Source: Bathymodiolus brooksi
Taxonomy: Eukaryota > Mollusca > Bivalvia > Mytilida > Modiolidae
DNA length: 64,000 nt
Assembly: GCA_963680875.1 (NCBI GenBank)
Contig: OY804583.1
Span: 35,701,331-35,765,330, forward strand
Reading direction: 5' to 3'
Under the pieces are notes generated by a model that saw only the letters and a list, made by a program, of their open reading frames with translations, was not told where the DNA came from and ran no database searches. The position numbers and the translations under genes were made by a program. Positions 21,355 through 31,012 of the stretch are shown one piece after another (the stretch's first letter is position 1; the number at the start of each line of letters is the position of its first letter).

Positions 21355-22775
21355 TTTATTAAATAATAAGGAATTTTTCAAACTTTTCAACAGCATATTC
21401 AACAAAATAGGCTAAACAAAATTGTAAATTTTGAATTGTTTTGAGATTTTTAGAAATTTTTGAACTTTAAAAAAAAAAAAAAAAATTATAATTTTTAAAT
21501 TTTTTGAAACTTTTGAAATTTTATATGAAATTTTGAAATTTATTATGAAATTTTGTAAAATTGTTTAAATTTGGAAATTTTTTAAAATTTTGACCTTTTT
21601 TTGCAATTTGATTGGCCGACGGGAAATGAAATTTCGTCTCTGATTGGACAACATTGAAACACCGAATAGACAATAGACAAAAATAGACACTATAATTATC
21701 GACTTTTAATGAGGTCTACTCATGACTATACGGACCTGATCAATGATTGATTGACCGAGGCCACCAGGTCCGTATAGTCATGAGTAGACTGAAATTAAGA
21801 GTCAATAGCTTTATTAAATAATATTATACTTTACGTTTTTATTTTCCCTATTTGTCTTTGCTAGCGCAGGCGGTCAATATTTTAGTATATTGACCAGGCC
21901 CAATCAATATAATGTGTTCTTCCGGATTTTGTTCGGACTGGTTTTTGTCTTAGATATACAATACCAAAAACATGTCATGTCGTCTGACAGATTTGCATGT
22001 ATTGAGTATAATATAACAAATAGTTCATGGCACTTCGGGCCATAAGGCAGTTTATGGACCGGGATGTCACCCACAAAATATTATATGGACCACAAAATAT
22101 TATATGGACCATATAATATTAGTACCATTTTTTCAAATTTTTCAACAGTATATTCAACAGTATATTCAAATTTTCTAATTTTCAACAGTATATTCAAATT
22201 TTTCAAATTTTTCAACAGTATATTCAACAAAATAGGCTACAATTGTTTTATCATTTTTCATTTTTAAAGATTATTTAAATATTAAAATTTTGAAATATGA
22301 TGAAAATTTTGAAATCTCATGAAATTTTTGAAAGTTTTGATTTCTTTTAAAAAAAATATATAATTTTGAATTTTTTTGAAATTTTTGAAATTTTGAAATT
22401 TATTGAAAAATTTCAACTTTAAAATTTCAACTTAAAATTTTTTTTTTATAATTTTGAAATTTTTGTATAATTTTGAAATTTTATAAGAAATTTTTGAAAT
22501 TTAGTAAAATTTTGTAAAATTTTGAAATTTTGAATTTTTTGAAAATTTTGACCTTTTCTTGCAATTTGATTGGCCGACTGGAAATGCAATCTCGTCTCTG
22601 GTTGGACAACGTTGAAGCACCGAATAGACAATAGACAAAAACAGACACAAGCCCGAATATACCTCACGCGAGGTGTACTCACTGCACGCGAATCGTACTC
22701 ACTCTGAGGTAGAGTTGAGAAAATGCTGTTTAGGCCAATCAGAAAAAAAAGCAAAATTCCTTATTATTTAATAAA
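21355..22775. repeat. 1.4-kb segment bounded by a perfect 23-bp inverted repeat, with internal direct repeats
   Basis: Bases 21355-21377 and 22753-22775 are perfect inverted repeats (TTTATTAAATAATAAGGAAT plus three more). Inside are two direct repeats. One is CAACAGCATATTCAACAAAA (about 21389) and its copy near 22213. The other is GCAATTTGATTGGCCGAC with the following ~85 bases at about 21602 and 22560. Between them lie low-complexity TTTGAAATT runs. The second hairpin unit (21694-21809) lies inside. It looks like a nested non-autonomous DNA element. Confidence 0.65.
21694..21809. mobile_element. Hairpin MITE-like unit, copy 2
   Basis: It repeats the 21214-21349 hairpin but has lost the centre and one inner arm, so CGAGGCCA joins directly to CCAGGTCCGTATAGTCATG. 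The outer arms remain perfect over CTACTCATGACTATACGGAC. Confidence 0.8.
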
Positions 22776-23109
22776 AATCGATATTGCACAGCAAAGAAGT
22801 TAGGGTCGAAGTTCCCCGTTTGTAGGTAGGGTAAGAAAAGGTAAAAAAATGTTCTAAGTAATTATTTTTGGTCCTACATTTGTTATTTCAGGAAAATAAG
22901 CCAACTGTCAACTGCGGAAATTACCTGATGACAGTGGTGTTATTCTCGGAGATTATCATTTCCGGGAATTAGTATATCATTTCCGATAAAAAAAAAAAAA
23001 AAGTCGTTTCTGAGATTTTTTTTATATCATTACCGAGAATTGTTTCATTAGAAATTTGAAATGGAATGTATTATTTCCGGGGAAAATATGTTACATGTAT
23101 TTGAATATA

Positions 23110-23447
23110 CAGTATGTGGCCAAAAGTATTGGCACATGTAAAAAAAATCCTATATAATCAAACCAAAACCATATTTTCTCAAAAAATTATTGTGAAGTCA
23201 TTTCTGGATAGATTTTAACAAATTTTACACCAAAACATTCAGAATTGTCTATATTTTGATTGTTTATTTGCTCATTATGTTTATATGAGTGGTTTTTATT
23301 TGTACATAATTTAAACATAACAAATAAAAATTGACTTTGATTTTCCTATATATTTCAACTAAAAATAAATAAAAAAAAATAACAATCCTGTTTAAATTAT
23401 GTACAAATTAAAACAACTCATATAAACATAATGAGCAAATAAACAAT
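23110..23447 (+). mobile_element. Tc1/mariner-type MITE fragment with 59-bp inner inverted repeat
   Basis: It begins CAGTATGTGGCCAAAAGTAT plus TGGCAC, preceded by TA. This is the typical terminal sequence of Tc1/mariner elements, which insert at TA. Bases 23259-23317 and 23389-23447 form inverted arms built on TTTATTTGCTCATTATGTTT, with a few mismatches. No matching right terminus is seen, so the element is truncated or rearranged. Confidence 0.65.
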
Positions 23448-23463
23448 ATCACTGCAACATGCC

Positions 23464-23737
23464 ATAGGCGGGTCCATGGAGGGAGGGGGTGGCAGGGGAC
23501 CCGGACCCTCCCTTTTTGAGCTAAGTCATAGACTACTGGAAAAAACGTGTTTTAGCAGAATATTTCCAGCTTCGTCCTTGTCATTTTTCTTTTTACAATG
23601 TTTTGTAATTTTTGGTTTGAATTTCGCCTCGGTATCTTTTGATTTTTCTTATGACAAATTGTTTTGAAATCCGTATTTTCCTTCAACAACCCCCGCACCG
23701 CCCCCGCCACTTTATGTAAATGTCTGTATCCGCCTAT
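23464..23737. mobile_element. 274-bp MITE with ATAGGCGG termini
   Basis: The ends ATAGGCGGGTCCA and TGTATCCGCCTAT are inverted repeats with two mismatches. The left part is purine-rich (GGAGGGAGGGGGTGG) and the right part is C-rich (CCCGCACCGCCCCCGCC). No target duplication could be fixed. The overlapping ORF 23476-23667 is not a gene. Confidence 0.6.
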
Positions 23738-23985
23738 TAGACAACACAAAGTGATACGTGTGTTTTCGATGTATTTTGTCATTTGACTTTGTGTACCAAA
23801 TACATGTAGGATAGATGGGGTCAAATACATGTAGGATAGATGGGGTCAAATACAAAACAAAACAAAAGAAAAAGCTTCGATAACAGAAAACAGAAACTTC
23901 CAACAAAAACTTAAATTAAATTTGTTGTATTGTATTCTAGTTTGTCGGTCAACAAATCGTTTTAAGTTTTAACGGAATTTGTCAA

Positions 23986-24320
23986 GGTAAACTGTTAAAA
24001 ACAATATTTATAAGAAGGATGTTCATAAAATGTATATATAACATATAAAATATTGAGTGATTTTTGCAATCCGACTTATTTGTTATGTTTATTTTTTGTT
24101 TATCATAAAAAAAAATAAAAAATAAAGTGCACTTTTAAGGAAATTTGTATTTTAGGTAAACTGTTAAACAATAGTTATAAGAAAGATGATTAAATATCAA
24201 GACCTGGAAATGTTAATCAAATGTATAACATATCAAATATTGAGTGATTTTTGCAATCTGACTTATTTGTTATGTTTATTTTTTTGTTTATCATAACATT
24301 TAAAGTACTTTTAAAGTGTA
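23986..24320 (+). repeat. Diverged tandem duplication of a ~169-bp unit
   Basis: Two copies begin with GGTAAACTGTTAAA at 23986 and 24155. They share ATATTGAGTGATTTTTGCAA and ACTTATTTGTTATGTTTATT, followed by a GTTTATCATAA stretch and AAGTGCACTTTTAAGG-like ends. Confidence 0.85.
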
Positions 24321-24752
24321 CTTTAGTTGTCAAATATCGTGTTTTTATAAAAATTATTTAAAGAAGCAATTAGGAGATTCTAGTGACATTCACATCTTTT
24401 TAAATATATAGACATCAATGAGTTTTATTTGAGGTTTGATGCAAATTTTTATTGATATTTTATGAATTCAGTTCATGCTAAAGTATCACGTTTTGGTTTC
24501 TACAGATTTATGAGTCATATAACCATAACATCATGATAATACAACGATTACGTTGGTATATATTATACAAGTAGTTCACTGCATTGAGGGCCATTTGGCC
24601 GAAAGTGCCATGAACTATTTGTTATATTATACACAACCGACCAAAACTACTTCAATCAGAACACAATTAGATGCATTATATGGACATTTTTAATACAAAT
24701 ACTAAAACAATCACTAAAATCATAGAAAAAATGGAAATCTAAGTATCACCAT

Positions 24753-24932
24753 CAGGGGCGGATCCAGGATTTCAAGTTAGGGGGGGGCGCACTTAAAAAA
24801 ATTGCGCCGAGCGGAGGGAGGCGCGAAAATTTTTGGGGTGTTTCGTGTGAAAAATCACGATTTTACGCCAATTTTTTTTTTTTCCAATTTTAGGGGGGCG
24901 CGCGCCGGGTGCACCCCCTAGATCCGCCCCTG
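24753..24932 (+). mobile_element. 180-bp MITE with perfect 12-bp TIRs, copy 2
   Basis: The termini CAGGGGCGGATC and GATCCGCCCCTG are perfect inverted repeats, flanked by ACCAT on both sides (24748-24752 and 24933-24937), a likely 5-bp target duplication. The interior is GC-rich with AAAAATTGCGCCGAGCGGAG. A CAGGGG start resembles hAT-type termini, but a 5-bp duplication does not fit hAT (8 bp), so the superfamily is open. Confidence 0.85.
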
Positions 24933-25178
24933 ACCATTGAAGTTTAATTTCAAGCAGACACATTCTTTAAGGACTAAACAAAGAACCAAAATACAACTAT
25001 ACATGGAGACGAACTCAGAAACAACAATCTTAAGAGCAAATCTAATGATTTCATTTTTTTTGTTCAATGTATATCTTTGTCAATATACTATATTGAAGCG
25101 GGCCTGGTCCAATATACTATATATTGGACCGACTTGATTACAAAGACAAAGAGTGTAGATAAAAACGTAAAGTATAAA

Positions 25179-26217
25179 AATATATCAATTTTTCATAAGT
25201 AAAACAGGGGTCCTGGATTTTTTTAATAAAAAACTAATCCTGGATTATTATTTTTGCTTAAAGTCCGGTCCTGTGTTTTTATTTCAAATTTTCATCATAG
25301 CCCCCCTCCCCCTCCCCCTCCCAAGGGATATAAAAATAATAAATTAATAAATAATAAATTCAGATTTTCTATTTAAAATAAATCTCATTTACAAAACCAC
25401 TGATATTTGTTCAATTTTTAACGCTGATTTAAGCTTTAGTCGCAACAATTTTTTCTTTTTTTCTTTAAACTGTCGAAACATAACATTTATTTAACTGTAA
25501 AATTCACTAATAAAATTCCCCCCCCTTTTTTTTTCCTTGTTTAAATCAATGATCAACAATATTCCAGAATCAAACAAATGAATAAATATAACATAGATTT
25601 CTTTTACATGCATCTTTTTACCATGTGGTGTCAGTGTGTTTTAAATTGGTCATCCAATCAGGACGCTCATTATTCTTGTCCAAGATAAAAATACATCGCT
25701 AAAATTACCCGTGAGAAAGTCGCCGTCCAAACTCAAATCAATACCTGTGGGTGTTTCCCCACTTCAACTCGTAAATTTACATAGAAATCGGAGATATTTC
25801 GTCATAAAACTTCACACATGGTTTTGTCTATCATATTTCTTGAAGACAAACATAAAATGTTATAGCATTTATCAATATTTGATGAGTATCAACAGTTTTT
25901 TCAACACCGTATCTGTTTCTCGATACAGCCGCCCGATTACAGTGACCCGTGACCTAGATTAACACATCTCAGCAGGTTTTTTTTATTAATAAGGTTGTTT
26001 AATAATTAAAAGTATATTTTAGATTTAAAACTGGAAGCTTCCAAACTAAACAATGACGAAGAAATACTATGAATAACTATTTCTTAAACAATAGTAGAAA
26101 TCGGTGTACGGTTAAATATTAACATTAAATAAATACATACAAAGTGCAATGTTTGATAGTTTATAATGTTAATTTACATCCACATCTTTTCTGACTAATT
26201 AATATGTGGGGATTAAG
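25179..26217. other. No recognisable gene
   Basis: AT-rich DNA with a pyrimidine run of C5-T units near 25301-25322 and a C8-T run near 25519. An 83-codon ORF (25711-25962) has no known motif. Confidence 0.4.
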
Positions 26218-26460
26218 ATGCTTAACGCCACTTTCAACAACATTTTCCAGTTATATCATGGCGATCAGTCTTATTGGAGCAGTAAAAACCGGAGTACCAG
26301 GAGAAAACCACCCACCTGTCCCAAGTCACTGACACACTTTATCACATAATGTTGTATAAAGAACTCCTCGCGATTCGAAACGACAACTTTAATGGTGGTA
26401 GGCACTTATTGCATACTGAGGTAAATCTGACTACCATACGATTATAACAACGATGGCCCC
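26218..26460 (-). mobile_element. SINE, near full length, copy 5
   Basis: The minus strand shows the head (TAATCGTATGGTAGTCAGAT), a worn B box (GTCGTTTCGAATCGC), the ACATTATGTGATAAAGTGTG segment, the core and a CGTTAAGCA end. Confidence 0.8.
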
Positions 26461-26762
26461 TAATTAATATGTAATACCATGTTTATTTACATCTTCTAGT
26501 AACATGGATCATAACCTTGTTTAGTAATAATGTATCGTTTATTGTTCTGTCATAATGATTAAAGTGTCAGAAAAGTTTGAAAATACCAGAAGGGGTACCC
26601 AGAAGTCGTTTTAAATAGATGATAGTGTAATTCCCTGGGTCATATATCTTATTTAGTGTGCTCGGGACGTTTCTTGATTAACCTTATATCATAAGGTACA
26701 CTCATAGCCAAAAGATTGGGAAGTCAATTAATTTAAAAGTTTTTGGCAATTAAAGGGCATAA
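26461..26762. other. No gene; possible short piece of the 170-bp dispersed repeat
   Basis: Around 26575-26615, AGTTTGAAAATACCAGAAGG plus GGTACCCAGAAGTCG resembles the 3' end of the dispersed repeat on the minus strand. Too little is left to be sure. Confidence 0.3.
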
Positions 26763-27867
26763 ACAGGATGGGCAAAATCCGTTAAGATTACCCATAAGCC
26801 TGAGAGAGACAGGATAGGCAAAATCCGTTAAGATTACCCATAAGCATGAGAGAGACAGGATAGGCAAAATCCGTTAAGATTACCCATAAGCCTGAGAAAG
26901 ACAGGATAGGCAAAATCCGTTAAGATTACCCATAACCCTGAGAGAGACAGGATAGGCAAAATCCGTTAAGATTACCCATAAGCCTGAGAAAGACAGGATA
27001 GGCAAAATCCGTTAAGATTACCCATAAGCCTGAGAGAGACAGGATATGCAAAATCCGTTAAGATTGCCCATAAGCCTGAGAGAGACAGGATAGGCAAAAT
27101 CCGTTAAGATTACCCATAAGCCTGAGAAAGACAGGATAGGCAAAATCCGTTAAGATTACCCATAAGCCTGAGAGAGACAGAATATGCAAAATCCGTTAAG
27201 ATTGCCCATAAGCCTGAGAGAGACAGGATAGGCAAAATCCGTTAAGATTACCCATAAGCCTGAGAGAGACAGGAAAGGCAAAATCCGTTAAGATTACCCA
27301 TAAGCCTGAGAGAGACAGGATATGCAAAATCCGTTAAGATTGCCCATAAGCCTGAGAGAGACAGGATAGGCAAAATCCGTTAAGATTACCCATAAGCCAG
27401 AGAGAGACAGGAAAGGCAAAATCCGTTAAGATTACCCATAAGCCCGAGAGAAACAGGATAGGCAAAATCCGTTAAGATTACCCATAAGCCTGAGAGAGAC
27501 AGGATAGGCAAAATCCATTAAGATTTCCCATAAGCCTGAGAGAGACAGAATAGGCAAAATCCGTTAAGATTACCCATAAGCCTGAGAGAAACAGGATAGG
27601 CAAAATCCGTTAAGATTACCCATAAGTCTGAGAGAGACAGGATGGGCAAAATCTGTTAAGATTACCCATAAGTCTGAGAGAGACAGGATAGGCAAAATCC
27701 GTTAAGATTACCCATAAGCCTGAGAGAGACAGGATAGGCAAAATCCGTTAAGATTACCCATAAGCCTGAGAGAGACAGGATAGGCAAAATCCGTTAAGAT
27801 TACCCATAAGTCTGAGAGAAACAGGATAGGCAACATTCGCTAAGATTACCCATAAGTCTGAGAGAGA
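26763..27867 (+). repeat. 46-bp minisatellite, ~24 copies
   Basis: The unit begins GATAGGCAAAATCCGTTAAG, continues ATTACCCATAAGCCTGAGAG and ends AGACAG. Copies differ by single changes (GATATGC, GATTGCC, AAGTCTG). A three-unit pattern containing the GATATGC/GATTGCC variant recurs. Confidence 0.97.
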
Positions 27868-27959
27868 TTGACCTTAGTTTTAATAGATTACTTTATTTAG
27901 TAATACACATTTCATCTTAATTCATAACAGCTGCAATAATACCACAATCACAATGAACA

Positions 27960-28120
27960 CCTGAGTTCATCCCCGGTTTTTAGTGGGGTTCGTGTTACTC
28001 GATCTTTAGTTTTATGTGTATGTTTTGTAGATCGTTGTTTGTTCTTTTGCACTTTTTCTTTTGGCCATTGTGTTGTCTGTTCATCTTCGATTTACGGATT
28101 CTGATCAACAAAATCTTCAT
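27960..28120 (+). repeat. Dispersed ~170-bp repeat family, copy 5
   Basis: It runs GAGTTCATCCCCGG, GGGGTTCGTGTTACTCGATC, TTTTGTAGATCGTTGTTTGT, TTGGCCATTGTGTTGTCTGT, TTCGATTTACGGATTCTG. It is one of the best-preserved copies. Confidence 0.8.
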
Positions 28121-28346
28121 AGCTGTTCATAATATCTTAATGTTCACAAAATAAAATTTTCAAAGTGACAAATGTCCACGATTTCGAAATGTCCTTTTAT
28201 GTCCTTTTACTTCTTGTATCATAAATGTATTTGTATTTAAGTTCCTACATCGTCATATATTGTTGAGATTTCCGTAATTCCATAATATCCCACTCCGCTG
28301 ATTTAAATAACTACATTTTTTTTTTCTTTATTTTCAGTAAACGGTG

Positions 28347-28583
28347 TTAAGTTGTTTCTATTTTGAATTTATCTCCACAAAGTGGATTTAATACAATACA
28401 ATGGAAGAGACTTGGCACAAGATCCTCGGTCAAAGTTCCTTCTGACTTCATATTTGCATCTAGATTTTTTAGCAACTTGCAAACATCATAAGTTGGGTCG
28501 GCAGCAATGAACAAATCATTGGCAGATTTAGCATCAACTGAAGGTGACGTGGTGACAGACGGTAATACTGTGGTTAATTTAAT
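28347..28583 (-). CDS. Unassigned open frame, possible terminal exon
   Basis: The minus-strand frame is open for 78 codons without an early Met and ends at TAA 28347. It reads TTVLPSVTTSPSVDAKSAND, then LFIAADPTYDVCKLLKNLDA, then EGTLTEDLVPSLFHCIVLNP. The composition is protein-like. A possible acceptor (ACCACAG) lies at 28568-28569 just inside the open frame. Two or three other minus-strand ORFs lie within 1.2 kb upstream. I do not recognise the family; it could be the last exon of a host gene or part of a transposon protein. Confidence 0.3.
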   Translation of the reverse strand: MKLTTVLPSVTTSPSVDAKSANDLFIAADPTYDVCKLLKNLDANMKSEGTLTEDLVPSLFHCIVLNPLCGDKFKIETT

Positions 28584-28712
28584 TTAGTTTTATGTGTAGT
28601 GTTTTGTAGACCATTGTTTGTCCGTTTGTCCGTTTTCTTTTGGTCATTGCATTGTCTGTACTCCGACTTGCGGCTTGTGATCCCCCATTTAGTATCCTCA
28701 AGTTTTTCTTAC
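28580..28712 (+). repeat. Dispersed ~170-bp repeat family, copy 6 (5' truncated)
   Basis: It starts at TTTAGTTTTATGTGTAGTG and keeps TTTTGTAGACCATTGTTTGT, TTGGTCATTGCATTGTCTGT, CTCCGACTTGCGG and TTTAGTATCCTCAAG. The GTTCGTGTTGCTC opening is missing. Confidence 0.75.
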
Positions 28713-28938
28713 TGGCTTGGTTTACACAAGGCGAAATTCAACTATTCTGGGTGGTAATTCAGTTACCGGTGGTACGGCTGAGAAAATGGAGGCTCCAATA
28801 GCATATGGGCACCGTAATTATGTAACTGGCGTGAAGCAGAATCCTAGAAACAGGTGGTAAAGCGCTATATATGGATATAGAAACGTCAGGCAAAGAGCAT
28901 TCAGCTTAAGAGGTGCTCCCGGGCAATGATGTTATAGA

Positions 28939-29139
28939 TTAAATTGTTGAAACAGTAAGACGGTCCTGAGGTGGTAGTGATAAAACTGTGGGTACATACA
29001 CAGGATAGTCGGGTTTAGACCATGTCTGGGTGACAACCTTTCTGTCAATATACAGGTCCTGCACATGTACTGGTGTCGTCAAAGGTAATAGGGCAAAACA
29101 TGCATTGAGAAGTGATATCGCGTACAATTTTCCTGTCAT
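28939..29139 (-). CDS. Unassigned small ORF with a hydrophobic N-terminus
   Basis: 66 codons from ATG 29139. Residues 1-20 (MTGKLYAISLLNACFALLPL) look like a signal peptide, followed by HVQDLYIDRKVVTQTWSKPD and a Pro-rich stretch. No family is recognised. Splice sites were not established. It may belong with the neighbouring minus-strand ORFs or be chance. Confidence 0.25.
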   Translation of the reverse strand: MTGKLYAISLLNACFALLPLTTPVHVQDLYIDRKVVTQTWSKPDYPVYVPTVLSLPPQDRLTVSTI

Positions 29140-29215
29140 GAGCCTGGGAGGGCTATTTTCTTTGAGATTCCCCTAATCTATTTATCGGTATCTCACATGC
29201 TTTATACTCCCTCTT

Positions 29216-29515
29216 TTACTGATGTTTGGGCTGAATGATACTCACTTCTAGTGATCTCAAAGGTGTAGTGGGATAATGCTCAGACGTGGCAATTGTGTTG
29301 GTATACTGGTAGTGTCTCGTCACTGAATCGGATTTCAGGACGTACTTTCTACTATTTTGACATTCAAAACTACACCCAGGTTCTGGAGAAATCAGTTTAG
29401 GTCTATGGTGATCATAGAAATGTTCCCTTAACAGTTCTATGCTTTCATAGGACATGTCGCATTGTTGACAACGGAACTGTTTTATATTGCTTATCAGCAC
29501 ATCACTCATAAACAA
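29216..29515 (-). CDS. ORF with one C2H2 zinc finger, family unknown
   Basis: 99 codons from ATG 29515. Residues about 14-37 read FRCQQCDMSYESIELLREHF then YDHH. This fits C-x2-C-x12-H-x3-H with correctly placed hydrophobics, so it is a credible C2H2 finger that would bind zinc and possibly nucleic acid. The remaining residues (EPGCSFECQNSRKYVLKSDS and following) show no known domain. There is only one finger, no KRAB or BTB partner, and no clear splice sites. It could be an exon of a zinc-finger gene or part of a transposon ORF. Confidence 0.4.
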   Translation of the reverse strand: MFMSDVLISNIKQFRCQQCDMSYESIELLREHFYDHHRPKLISPEPGCSFECQNSRKYVLKSDSVTRHYQYTNTIATSEHYPTTPLRSLEVSIIQPKHQ

Positions 29516-29559
29516 ATATACAAGGGTATTATATGGTATTGATATGCATGTACATGTAT

Positions 29560-29769
29560 TTATAATAGTGACAAATGCTGGTAGTCTCGAATAATGGTTT
29601 TAATCGGATGATGAAATATCATTGGCTTGGAATTTTGTGGTCGATGATATGCCATATATAAGGTCAGACAGAATCTGGAGAATTTGGTAGGGTCCTCCCT
29701 GATTAATTTATATTTTACTGAAAAGGCTACTTTTTCGTGTTTGGTCCCCAAGCAATACCGAAGAACCAA
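29560..29769 (-). CDS. Unassigned small ORF
   Basis: 69 codons from ATG 29769 on the same strand as the zinc-finger ORF and 44 bp upstream of it. Basic and aromatic-rich (KHEKVAFSVKYKLIREDPTK). I do not recognise it. It may be a neighbouring exon, a piece of the same element in another frame, or chance. Confidence 0.2.
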   Translation of the reverse strand: MVLRYCLGTKHEKVAFSVKYKLIREDPTKFSRFCLTLYMAYHRPQNSKPMIFHHPIKTIIRDYQHLSLL

Positions 29770-30304
29770 TCTTGTATTGGTTTTTTTAATCCAGTTTTGA
29801 AAGTTTTCTACTTTGATTTTTTCAGTGGAAACTCGTTCATCAGATACTACATTTTTTAAAACGTTAACCTGTTTTTGGAAAAGCTGTATTTCAAATTGGA
29901 ATTGGATAACCTCTCAGAACAGTATCTACTCTTGTTATACGGGACTCAAATAGCTATATCAGTATACTTTCCCTAAGTTCACGAAACAAGTTCAAAGGGA
30001 CGTAACTCGAGATGAATTTTAATTCAACTGCGAATTATACAGAAGAAAAATGAACTTAAATATTTCATCGGCTGTATCTGATTCAAGTTCTTTTGCAAAT
30101 TGACTGGAGTAATGCATACGAGGCTTAAATTAAAATGATTAGGTTCATATCAGTTCATCTGTAAGCCATTATCGAAACATTACCATTTTGTTCAATAAAA
30201 CCAAGATGTTGTCATATACAATTGATGGAATAATAACTACTATCAGCAGGAGTAAAGAAAACATCGTTTCATTCAGATCTTCGACATATTTTTGCATATT
30301 TATT
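29770..30304. other. No recognisable gene
   Basis: AT-rich DNA. Overlapping ORFs on both strands (30169-30399) have no motif and partly cover a dispersed repeat. Confidence 0.35.
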
Positions 30305-30470
30305 AAAAAAAAGTTTGAAGATACAAAATTGGTAATCAGAAATCGTATATCGAACGATAGGCAATATACAATGGCCAAATAAACAGGACAATTTGACAAA
30401 CAATGATCTACAAAACACTACCCAGAAAACTAAAGATCGAGCAACACGAACCCCAGTAAACCCCGGAGGT
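30305..30470 (-). repeat. Dispersed ~170-bp repeat family, copy 7
   Basis: The minus strand reads GGGGTTCGTGTTGCTCGATC, TTTAGTTTTCTGGGTAGTG, TTTTGTAGATCATTGTTTGT, TTGGCCATTGTATATTGCC and TTGTATCTTCAAAC. Confidence 0.8.
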
Positions 30471-30577
30471 GGACTCGGTGCCCCGAAAGTGTTAGCAGTT
30501 CCTGTCCCACTAGAACCCCAGTAAACCCCGGAGGTGGACTCGGTGTTCCGAAAGTGTTAGAAATTCCTGTCCAACTA
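30448..30577 (+). repeat. Tandem duplication of a 65-bp unit
   Basis: GAACCCCAGTAAACCCCGGA plus GGTGGACTCGGTG begins at 30448 and again at 30513. Each copy runs to a CCTGTCC.ACTAG end. It adjoins the 5' end of the dispersed repeat above. Confidence 0.9.
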
Positions 30578-31012
30578 GTGACACTATTAATTTATGTCAA
30601 TTTTGACTAAAGTATCTCAACTCGACAAATAATATCACATATATGTTCAAGATAGAATTGCTTGAAGATATCAAAAGGGTATCAAAAGGCTACGATTATC
30701 TCACTGGCTGAAATTTTAAATACTGAAGATAAACTATTTTGAAATTTGCATAAAAGATCCTCTCCATTTATTTAAAGGGTCCCATCTCCCATATTCAAAA
30801 TACATTTACAGTTATTTGTATTTAGAAAATCAAAATCAATAATCATTGGAGCATCCACATCTGCAGTAACTAAGTCAGGGGAATAGTCTTATTTGACAAC
30901 TGCACGGACAAATGTGCATAAAACAATTCCCCCATCGTCGTGTGCATTAAGATGGATATCTACGCTTGTATTTCTTTCTCTTTGTCGATACCTCTGTTGG
31001 TGGACTATTAAT
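30578..31012. other. No recognisable gene
   Basis: Only a short trace of the dispersed repeat (CTTGAAGATATCAAAAGGGT near 30661) is seen. An ATG at 30951 opens a short hydrophobic frame that stops at the edge of the minisatellite. Confidence 0.35.

Larger units (their letters stand above)
21824..25178. repeat. 3.35-kb segment flanked by long imperfect inverted repeats
   Basis: The left arm 21826-21902 (TTATACTTTACGTTTTTAT, TTTGTCTTTG, then AGTATATTGACCAGGCCC) is inverted at 25100-25176. A second pair lies inside: 22005-22040 (TAATATAACAAATAGTTCAT plus GGCACTT) and 24595-24635. The two arm pairs share one centre, which suggests one large fold-back or DNA element into which other repeats inserted. 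No transposase was found. Confidence 0.55.

Noticed and set aside
28693..28860. Plus-strand open frame with GGTAEKMEAPIAYGHRNYVTG
   Set aside because: 56 codons, no start codon, no splice sites and no known motif. It is opposite to the other ORFs in this region and is probably chance.
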